DNA of 64,000 nt from Sordaria brevicollis (Eukaryota; Ascomycota; Sordariomycetes; Sordariales; Sordariaceae). The stretch's first letter is position 1; the number at the start of each line of letters is the position of its first letter. The stretch is from positions 1,534,294-1,598,293 of the forward strand of contig JAUTDP010000014.1 of NCBI GenBank assembly GCA_033439795.1, written 5' to 3'. The position numbers and the translations under genes are program-made. Of the stretch, positions 54,401 through 64,000 are shown piece after piece. The notes beneath the pieces were generated by a model that searched no databases, was not told where the DNA came from, and was given only the letters and a program-made list of their open reading frames with translations.

Positions 54401-57400
54401 TACCACACCAAGTTGGTCTTCTCCCACCCGCGCCTCTGAGCGGCAGCGCACACGTCTTGATAGTGGTGGTTATTGGGCATGCATAGTAGCACATGTAGCC
54501 CACAAGCCGGATACAACCTCGTGAGATACTGCAGTGCAGAGCGGTGTTGATGATCCTATCCCTACCCACCTCGCTCGGCGCCTGTCGCAAGGCAACCTAA
54601 ACTAAGTAAAACCGTAGCAGTGAGAGGGAAAAACATAAGGGAGCTATACCCTATAGAGCACCCAGAGCCGGTTTGTGAGAGAAATGGTCGAGAGATGATG
54701 AAGAATCCAGTTCCGCATCCTCCCGCGCTGCGCCGTGCCAAACGGGATGTGGCGTTTTTGATGAGCCGTCACTCGTCGAATGGAAGGCCGTCTCGGCCAG
54801 TCTGGCGGCACTGGATATCAAGTTTCGACAGCTCTTCCCACGCCTCCCTTTTCCATTGCCGTCCAGCCGTTTGCGTAATGGTGCCTGTATCCAGAAATGC
54901 TCATCGACGATTGTGAAGTAGGGGAGTGAGTGAGCCTCGGGAAAATGAGAACAAAGACGGCAGATCTGAGGTGGCAACCACGAATCCGGCATGGTTTAAC
55001 GACAGAATCAGAACAAGTCTCATCGATCACCTGTTAGTAGGACTCTCTGCCTCCTCGTTGCGATAGTCCCTCAAGAAGGTAGCTGCCTCAGAGGTTCCTA
55101 GTCGAGGTAGTGTTGTAGTGTCGACGATAGGGCCGTGCGGGTCACTTTGAGACGAACACCCTACCCGGGCCCCGTATGTACGTAAATCTCCACTAAATGG
55201 GAGCGCTGAAGTGGATTCCAGCATAGCCATGGGTGCCCCGTGCGTTCTTACAGGCACAATTCCTAGCTTCAACTAGGCGATTTGAATCTCTGACAACATG
55301 CTCGTGATGCTCGCCCAGGATCCCTTCCTCAATCTTTTCTTCTCTCCAACGGATATGCCCCTCTTGGGGAACATTGAACATGCCATGTCTCGAACCAATG
55401 TTTCCCCCCCTTGACCCGTCCCCTCGTCCGTCCCCCGTTGCCCCCCCGTCAATTCCTCGGGCCGCACATCATGATGTTTTTTTTCTCGAAAAGCAAACGC
55501 GACCTAAAAGGGGGCCCTTGTCGACTTCAAACACGGTCTTTTTTGGCATTCCCCGACGGTGTCCGTACTATCTGGGCCGACTGTGATGGGATTCGGGAGT
55601 GGAAGCGCTCAATGAGGAACCCGAACCATGGACTGTTGACAAGGCTCAATTGCTGCATGGCGTTGGCCCGCTGCCACCAACAGCATCTTCAGTCATCTTC
55701 CTTCCTTCTCGGCTTCCATTTCTTCAGTCACGGCATCACGCACCATCCGCTGGCCCCCTTGCCTAGTTGTACCGCGACGCCCCGATGTCACGCTGGAGTT
55801 TCGTCGCTTCTCGTTTTCGCCAGTCTGCATTTGCGCCCAGGAGGGTGCAATAACACTGTTCCACCATCAGTGTTCCATACCGTAGTCCCGTTGACTACCA
55901 AAAAGAGGCCTCCCTTTTGTTCTCCTTCCAGAAGTTCCAACATGTCGATCTCCGTGAGTGAGGTGTTGAACAGTGAAGCCTCCGGTTCGTGACGAGTCAA
56001 AGTCAAAAGAGCCTGAATACTTTGGAGATGGGAGAGCTAAAATGCGCTTTCGTTTTCCCCACTTCAAAATCCCATGGGGAATGGGGGGTCATCGAGGGAT
56101 CGTCCTATTCTCAGAGGCCCATCGTCGACCACAGCATTTTGCTCATGGTCTTGTCTCAACCGGGACCCATCTGACTATCTGATGCCTCTGTGTTCAGTCT
56201 CATTCCTTCCTTCTGAATCCTCCGGCTCACACACTCTTACCCATCTCAGTGACCAGATAATAGGCGCAGTCTTTTTGGCTTCTGCCTCTTCTTAACTGTT
56301 GGCGCCAAAATGTGTACACTTCCAGCCTTTCGAGGCTTCGAGCTGCTTTCTGACCAGTCGTCGAGCTGCAGCGTCCTGCATTCGTGCATGCGCGCCATCG
56401 CTGGGAACCACACTCCTTGCGTTGCAGGTCACCCACCCTGTTGCGACCACTGACGGCCAGTCGAAGCCGACCGAGAAACCCGCCCGAGCCCATCGTCCAT
56501 CATCCATCACTAACCATCACCCATCACCCATCCCCCCTCTGGGGCCTCATCAGTCTCACAGGCTTCTTCCCATTCCCACCCCTTGCCCTGCCCTTGGCTC
56601 ATGGCCCATCAGGCCCATGTCCCCACCACGCGGGCACTAACTCGCTAGTGTTCAGGAACAGCCAATGACGCTACGGGGATGCTTGGCTTATCTAAAATAT
56701 CACGTCTCGCCGAGTCTTGCGTACGTACCTTGAAGATGAGGGATGCAGAGGTTTTTTGAAGCATTCAATCTTATTCTGAATGGCCTCGTCTCCTTCAGCG
56801 CTCCTCACACTCACATCGCGGTAATCGTGACAGTCAGTCAACCTTAGGAAGCGTTGACAGCTTGTGAGTGGTACTGTGCTTGAGATGATGATACCTATTG
56901 GAAGAGCCTTGCCCAGCCTTGAGCGACACTCTCTCTCTGCAATCGACAGGTACGGTTTGGAGTTGCGTGCGTGCTGTGCTGAATCCGGTTTAGCTCAAGG
57001 TACCTTTGGATTTGGTAAAGAGTATCGGTAGCTAAACGTAAACTGTGTCTTTGGTCGAGGCTGCTTGGCTGCTTGGGCCACTTCCAGGTTGTTGCCCGCC
57101 GGCACCGCACCGACCACCAAGAAATTGCGCTAGTCAGTAGTAGCCTTGTGCTCACTGATTGAATACGCAATCCAGTCAGGTATTAATTTTTTGGGGGATT
57201 CCACATCTTGCTGCCATTTTACAGTTTCCCCTTCTCTCGGTGGTGTTAAACCGTAGGCGGGCGGGGGGGCAGAAAAGCCAAAGGCACACCCACACACACA
57301 CAATCTGGGAAGCTTCCCATTGAACGATCGAGTCACAAGGTGGGGACCCCCGAAGGACTCAAAAAGTCGAATGCAGGATGCGTTCAGTCGCCCAAGCCAG

Positions 57401-60400
57401 CCAATCAAAATCGAGGACAGAGTACGTAGCACCGAAAGGCCCCAAGAGGCCCCAACTGAGAAAAGCGAACCACAAATTCAAAAGCTCACCTCCTAGAAAA
57501 ATCCTTGGGTCCAGCCCAGGTCCAGATCGCGCCTGCCCACTCCCGGCGTCCCGTCGTTACGGAGGCCATTGTGTTAGTCGGTTTTAAAAAATTTTGGCGC
57601 TAAGTACAGTAGTGCGTGCCACTTGCAGGTGTTAGAACCGCGCCTATAGCGTATAATATAGAATTCAATTTAGCAATCAAAACAAACGCGTAAGGGTATA
57701 ACCCCGCTTCCTTCGCGCGCTAATACTCGTAAATATTCTCTTACGCAACCATTACACTTTTACGTTATTAACAATTAAATAATTATTATAATAACCCTAC
57801 CAATATTATTACTATAGCCCGTTATATATATAATAGAGAAGTTTTGCCCGCCGCGCTTACGTAATTCGATTTAAACGCGAATTAATAGCTATAGACCGCT
57901 TAATTCCTTATTAAAATCGAACGTAGTACTATTAAAATTACTAAATAAATCCTTCTTAATAATTAAATAAATTAATTATATTAATATATTATAATATTAA
58001 TTAAAGTATTTTTAATTAAATTAATATTGAAGGAGGTTCGTCGTCTTTAGAACGTTAAAGAGAAATTTAAAAAAGTTAATTCTATTAAAATTTTACTTAA
58101 ATTTAATACCCTTATTTAAACCTACGCTATTATAATCTACCTTTTTATAAAATATATCCACCCTTCTTTCTATAGTTACTACGTTGGCGGTAATATTAAT
58201 TACCCTATTATATATTACGTTATACCCCCCATTAATATTTTTAGCAGCGTTTATATTTATTATACTTATTCGAATTAAAATAATAAATACTCTTAGAAGA
58301 TTTTTATTAACGAATAAAAAATTGCTAAAAAGTAGTAAAAAAAGGGTAAATAGAAATATTAGAAGAATCGTTTAGAATTTAATAAATATACCGATAATTA
58401 ATTCCGCAAGAAGGAGGCTATTTTAATTAACGAGGTTATTTACCGTAAGGCTTTAACCGCTACCGCTATTATTACCGCCGCTACCCCTATTAAAAAAAGA
58501 GGTAAAGGAATTCGTATTCCGAAGAAATAAATAAGGTTTTATAATTTTATTTTAATAATACCCGGAAAGTAAAGAATTTAAATTTAAAAAAATTTTTTCG
58601 TTTAAAATAATATTATAGGATATAATTATAAATAATAAAGAAAGAGATTAATTTATATTAAAAAGCTTTGAATAATATTAAAATACTTTACGTACCGTCC
58701 TTTAAAATTAATCTATATTTTTTAATTTTAATTAATACTTTACGAAAATTTTTATTATTATTAGCTTTTATTACCTATAACGTACCTTCTATCCTTTATT
58801 TTCAATATTTTTTTTAATACTTTACTATTAATACCTATAATTCTAATAAGTCGCTATTATATTAATTTTCTTCTTTATAAGGATTTTATTCTTAATATTT
58901 ATATAAATAAATAAATAATACCCAATATCTATAAAGCTCTTAAATAATCCTTCGGTATTAATATTTCCTATATAATTTTATAACGTTTTATAAAAAATTA
59001 TAACGTTTTTAAAAAAATTAGACTAAAAATAGAAATAATAGAAAATTTAAAAGAAGAAGTTCGTAAATTATATTTCGAAATTATAATTACCGATAAAGAA
59101 ATTTTTAATTTATTTATAATAAAGGGATTCCAAATCTCTTCTTAGGGTTTATAATCTTTATATAGAAATTTAGGAATTTTTCGCAAATATTTTTTTAATA
59201 CAATAGAAGAAAAATTTCGTTAAGTCCGCGAAATTTTCGAAAAAATTCGCTGCGATAATTCTACTTATTTTATTCGCTATATAAATAAACGGGAATTTTA
59301 ATTTTATTTTAAAGAGTAATATAACCTCTTTATTCTTTACGAATTATTTTACACTTACTTTAAAAACTTTTTTCTTAAAGCCGTTAAAGAGAAAATTATA
59401 AATATAATACGTAAAAAGGGAGGTTAAATTATATTAGGCCTTAATTATATATAGTATATCAATATATATTTAAAATTATAATATTAGGGTATTAAAATTT
59501 ACGTAAATATTAATATCTATTTTCGTTATATCCTTTAATTTTATATTAATATATTAGGAATAATATAAAAATTTATCTTTATATAATTTATTAAAGTAAT
59601 TAAAAAACGAGGCTTTATCCTTTATTAATTTAAGTCTAATTATAGTAATAAAATGAATATAATCGTAACGGGTATATATTACTTTATATTCGGGGTATAA
59701 AATTTAAGAATTTTAAAGCCGAAATATATTTTACCCGAATATATTATAATTTTCGAATAAGGATTATTAATAGAAAATATTATTATCCGTTATAATATTA
59801 TTAATAAAAGTTAAATATTACCGACGTAAATAATTAATATATAAATATATTTAACGGATATTTTTATACAAAGAAAGAATATAGCGAATTAACGTATTAA
59901 AAATTAATAAAATTAATTTCGTAATAGCCGTAGACGATTTTAAAGTATAAATTCTCTTGAAAGACGTTAATTAACTTTAATTTAACTTTTATAAAAATAC
60001 TTTTAGAAATTCGAATATATAGACCTTTAAATATACGGAAAGATTAAAAATTATATTACTCTACTATATACTTTTATACCCTAAATCCAAAGCGAATTTG
60101 AAGTTTTTTTCAAATATTAGAATTAATATACAATTTATAATCAACGCTAGAAACGTTATATTATTATAAGAAAGCCCGTCGAATTATATTATAATTATAA
60201 TAAAAGAATTATAATTAATTACTACGTCGAATTAAATTAAATAAAATTTGAATATTTGAAAAGAATTTCGGAAATAAATATTTTTAAATTTAATCGCTAT
60301 TTATTATAAAATATAATAAACTTATACAAGGAATTTATAAAGGATTATACGCCTTACGTAATTAATTTAGAAGAATCGCCTTTTCGTATAGAATATAAAT

Positions 60401-60723
60401 ATTTACGGGCGAAATTTGAAATATATTACCGCTCTATATAAGAGCCGTAGTTAAATATATACGAAATACCGACGGGAGGATTCGAAGAGTTGAAGGAATT
60501 AATTAAAAACGTTAGGAGGGATATTAATAAGATAATAAATATTTTATAAATAATTAGTTTTAATTTGAAAAAGAAATAGCAGAACGTAATTTAAATTGAA
60601 TTATTAATTTATAGCGTAAAATAATATATATTAATATTTATAAACGTTAATTAAAGTAAATTAATATGCGGGACGAACGTAGTTATATAATTAATAAGTT
60701 TTATAATATAGTAAAAATAATTA

Positions 60724-60785
60724 TTATAGTATAGTAGTTTAGAAAGTAAATTAACTTTCAAGAGGTTATAAATTCGAATAATATT
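60724..60785 (+). pseudogene. Degenerate tRNA-like sequence (plus copy)
   Basis: Contains a box-A-like TATAGTATAGTAGTTTA, a possible anticodon hairpin (GAAAG ... CTTTC), a box-B-like end AAATTCGAATA and then T-rich DNA resembling a Pol III terminator. Stems are poorly paired, as expected after RIP. It is the inverted partner of the copy at 61317-61380. It may be a tRNA gene remnant or the head of a tRNA-derived SINE. Confidence 0.5.
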
Positions 60786-60835
60786 TTTTTCTTTTTTTTT
60801 TTCTTTTTTATTTTTATTTAATAAATTATTTATTA

Positions 60836-60872
60836 AAATAATAATAATAATAACAATTATTATTATTATTAC

Positions 60873-60925
<53 letters not shown>

Positions 60926-60940
60926 ATTATTATTATTAAT
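60836..60940 (+). repeat. (ATT)n trinucleotide microsatellite
   Basis: About 105 bases of ATA/ATT repeats with few interruptions (a CAA near 60854 and an ACT near 60871), inside the RIP block and between the two inverted tRNA-like sequences. Confidence 0.9.
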
Positions 60941-61316
60941 TATATTGAAAAGAATATTTTAAAATAAATATATATAAAAATAAAAAAAAGATATTTATAA
61001 TTTTAAATTCTTTAATAATTTTCAAGTAAATAAATATTTATAAATAAAAATATTATATATTATAAAAAAGTCTTTTCGTATTTACTTCTTCGTCGTTTAA
61101 TACTTATTTATTTCCTTTAATTCTTTTTTTTTCTTTTTTATTCCTTTTTTATTTCTTTTCTTTATTATTTTAATTTGAAAATTATTAGAGTATAATATTT
61201 ATAAATAAAATTTATAATATAAATAAAATAAAATATTTTTATTAATAGTATTATATATAATTTACTTATAAAAAAAGTTATTAAAAAAATAATATTTTAA
61301 AAAAAGAAAAAAAACT

Positions 61317-61380
61317 TATTCGAATTCACGACCTTTTAAAAAGTTATTTCAATTTTATAACCACTATACTATACGGTATT
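61317..61380 (-). pseudogene. Degenerate tRNA-like sequence (minus copy)
   Basis: Read on the minus strand it has TATAGTATAGTGGTTATA (good tRNA box A with GG), a 17-base arm that can form a 5-bp anticodon stem, and GTGAATTCGAATAAG (box B core TTCGAAT), followed by T8 and further T runs. This fits a tRNA gene layout better than the plus copy at 60724. The acceptor and T stems no longer pair, so it is not functional; amino acid identity is not safely readable. Confidence 0.55.
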
Positions 61381-64000
61381 ATTATTATTTTTCCTACCGT
61401 TAATTTAAATATATATATCTAAAATAATATTTTAAAAAAGAAAAAAAAAAGCAAAAGCAAAAAAAAAAACCAAAAAAAAGGAAAAATAAAAATTAAAACA
61501 ATAATTTTATTTCTACATACTCTATTATATAAAATTCTACTATAGGAAATTGGAAATTAACGTTTACAATTATATATTAAAAGGGTAAATAGTATTTTAA
61601 CGTCTTCGGGCAAAATATTATTACCTTAATTAATATTAATTAACCTCTTTAAGGTTTATATACTTATTTTCGCAATTAGTACCTTATTAATATTAACCAA
61701 ATTAATTACGTTATTAAAATTATTAAAGAAATTATAAAATACTTTATCCTTTACTTTATCCGGCGCAATTATATTATCTTCACTCCTAATTTACTCCAAA
61801 AGTATAATTTCCTATTATAAAAATAACGGTAACTATATATATTTTTACTTTACCGCTTACTCTTATTTTAAATTGCCGATTATTATTTCCTTAGGTTAAA
61901 TATTTAAACGAAATTCCTTTTTAATTTAAGGAATAAGCGTAACCTTTTTTACGGGCGTAATAACCTCTTCCTTTTTAATTAATCGCTATTTATTAACGTT
62001 TTACTCTTCTTTAATAGGAATTATAATTTAATTAATAATAAAAATAATAATCCGCTTATAACGTTTTAATAAAGAATTAAAGGGGGTACTAAAGTTTATA
62101 ATACGTTTATAAATATATTTAAGAATAATACGACCCGGATTTTTAAATTTATTAATTTTTTCGGTTATTTTAATAATTAATAAAAGGTTAATAATTAAAG
62201 GCGTATTATTCTTAATTTTATTAATAACTTCGATCTTTATATAAAATTATTTAATAATAATAAATTTAGTTTTATCGAAATTAAAATTATTAAATTAGAT
62301 TTTATTATTAATTGAATAAGGATTAATACCGACGAATTTAAACGTTTTAATATCGAAATTAAAGGGATAATTTTATACGAAACGAAATTAAATACCGATT
62401 TAGGAAATAAAATAAGTATAATTATTATAATAATCGTAAAGAAGAAAAAATTTAGAATAAATCTTTAAAATCCGGATAGTTTTAACGTCCGTAAAAATAA
62501 AAATCCTTTTAATTATAATAATTTTTACTTCTTTAAACTATTAATAAAAGGTAATATTCCTATTTATATAAATACTATTATTCTAATCGAATAAATCGGT
62601 AATTAATTATCGATAAATAACGTTAATTTTATTCAATTCGGATAAAGTATTACTTCGATTACCGACGCTTAATTAAATAAAGGCTCGCTTTAATAAACGA
62701 ATATAAAAAAGGATAGTAAAAGAGCGGTTAAGAAAGTTATTAATAACGCTAATTATAATTAAATTGCCTAAATTGCGGGTAGGAGAACGCGTAAAAGAAT
62801 TATCGTTAATAATAATAATAGTAGAAAGTTATAAAGAAGGAGGAGGGGCTTTAATAATAATACGTTTATTATATTTATCGTATATTTCTTAAATAGAATA
62901 TTCTACTAAATAATATTTATAGGGAACGTTAATAATTTTATAATATTAGGAAGCTATATTAAAAAATAGAAAAGAAGAAGGGGGATTAATATTTAATAAA
63001 AAGCTATAATAAATACTTTAAAGGTAATTATAATAATATAAATTAAGGAAAAAAAATATTATTTAAAATTAATTAATATACCTTTTTTAAACTCGGAAAA
63101 TAATATAATTAATTGCGGAATAAGGATATTATATAAAAAATTCAAATTAAAGCTAAAATAAATTAGGATATAATAAACTTTTTTTTAAAATAAAGCCGAA
63201 AGTAATAATATAATTTATTTAATCGGACTCCTTTATTTATTTAGCGCATTTATTAATTATTTTGCGGATTTATTTAATTCCCTTTTTAATATTTATAATA
63301 TCGCTATTTTAGACGTTTTCTGTAATAAATTCAGGATAATCGTTATCGTCGGCGGCCAATTTAATAGTAATTTCCTTTTCGATTTTTATAAAATAACGTT
63401 AAAAATTTAATATTAAAAAATAATTTTAATAAAATTTACTTTTATAGAAGGAATAAATATATTCCTCGTACTTTATATAATAATTAAAGTAGGCTTTTTA
63501 TAAAATTTCTTTACCGCCCTAAAAATATATTATAAATAGGCCGGGGTTAGTAATATATTTATATAAATTGCAAATTCTATTTTTAATAATTACCGTAAAA
63601 AGGTAATAAATAAGGTTTATAAAATATTCGGTACGCGTAAAATATAAAACCGACGATACTTTTTCGCTTATATAAAGTTTTTAATATATTTTAAAAAATA
63701 ATTTACAAAAAATAATCTATTAATATTAATTAGCGTTAATTCCCTTTAAATAATATTTTTTAATATTAATAAATAATATTATTTTATTCTTAATATAAAT
63801 ACGATAGCTTCTTCGGGACCGTCGTTTATAATTCTCATAATAAAGTACCGAAATTCTTTAACCTTATTAATAGCGTCCTCTAATATTTCGGGAATATTAT
63901 TAGTATTTTTTATACCTTTTATAATAAATTCCCTTTCTAAATAAATTGCGTAAGGACGGTTCTTAGGATAGGAGGCGGGCGCGGGGTTATTAGGGGCGGA

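Larger units (their letters stand above)
50025..57649. other. Gene-poor 7.6 kb flank of the RIP block
   Basis: No reading frame here has a recognisable domain or consistent splicing; the longest (55411-55992, plus, 193 codons) is low-complexity. It holds several long homopolymers (listed), a TGGCA-type repeat at 51111-51130, and a GTGGGTGGGTGAC-type stretch near 51789-51801. Base composition stays near that of the genic part until about 57640. Non-coding transcripts cannot be excluded. Confidence 0.55.
57650..64000. repeat. AT-rich block of RIP-mutated repeats, continuing past the window
   Basis: From about 57650 to the last base the composition changes sharply to strongly AT-rich. TpA is abundant, CpA and TpG are rare by eye while CpG persists (for example CGCG near 57716), and stop codons occur in all frames. 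This is the product of repeat-induced point mutation in Neurospora-type fungi, which acts on duplicated DNA such as transposons and is linked to H3K9 methylation and DNA methylation. The parental element cannot be identified by reading, because coding capacity is lost. It may be dispersed, pericentromeric or subtelomeric heterochromatin. Confidence 0.92.

Noticed and set aside
55411..55992. 193-codon plus frame in the gene-poor stretch
   Set aside because: Low-complexity translation, no recognisable domain, and alternative frames over the same DNA are almost as open.
58184..58375. 63-codon frame in the AT-rich block, Ile/Leu/Lys-rich
   Set aside because: The composition is what RIP-mutated AT-rich DNA gives when translated; neighbouring sequence is full of stops.
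57650..64000. Mitochondrial-type DNA as the source of the AT-rich block
   Set aside because: Depletion of CpA/TpG with CpG kept, and absence of any mitochondrial reading frame or rRNA, fit RIP rather than organelle DNA.
1..64000. CRISPR array, prokaryotic operon or bacterial mobile element
   Set aside because: No regularly spaced repeats; genes have spliceosomal introns and eukaryotic families throughout.

Overview
This is nuclear DNA of a filamentous ascomycete, most likely a Neurospora species or close Sordariomycete relative. The evidence is short phase-consistent introns (about 50-300 nt) with CTAAC-like branch points, fungal protein families (Zn2Cys6 regulator, fungal thaumatin-like protein, glucokinase, NpgA-type PPTase), long pyrimidine-rich leaders, and a 6.3 kb AT-rich block almost free of CpA/TpG, which is the mark of repeat-induced point mutation (RIP). 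The species call is an inference.

Layout. 1-16 kb: a 5' piece of an acyl-CoA thioesterase (-), an ankyrin/PH/ORD oxysterol-binding protein (+), a PPIL1-type cyclophilin (+), an Sgf11-like SAGA subunit (-), a Naa50-like acetyltransferase (+) with an N-terminal PIP-box-like motif, and glucokinase (-). 16-24 kb: mostly intergenic, with one doubtful small membrane-protein model, a 70-bp inverted repeat, and a single-pass protein with a Cys-rich C-terminal domain. 24-30 kb: an HSPA12-like Hsp70 and a GPI-type thaumatin-like protein. 30-41 kb is the gene-dense core: Yar1-like ankyrin protein (-), Pol III subunit Rpc11 (+), Mediator Med31 (-), signal peptide peptidase (+), phosphopantetheinyl transferase (+) and Ipi3 (-). 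43-50 kb: an unrecognised 760-residue protein and a five-exon Zn2Cys6 transcription factor. 50-57.6 kb has no gene that I can support. From about 57.65 kb to the window end the DNA is RIP-mutated repeat, with two degenerate tRNA-like sequences in inverted orientation around an (ATT)n satellite.

The genes are mostly unrelated housekeeping functions and no gene cluster is evident. Three (Yar1-like, Rpc11, Ipi3) serve ribosome or small-RNA production and lie within 10 kb, which may be chance. Splice models were built by hand by matching donor, acceptor and reading frame; two introns (glucokinase, PPTase) need GC-AG boundaries to keep frame and homology. I found no clear previously undescribed multi-gene system. 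The least expected signals are the PIP-like motif on the Naa50-like enzyme, the tRNA-like inverted pair in the RIP block, and the inverted repeat near 18.2 kb.
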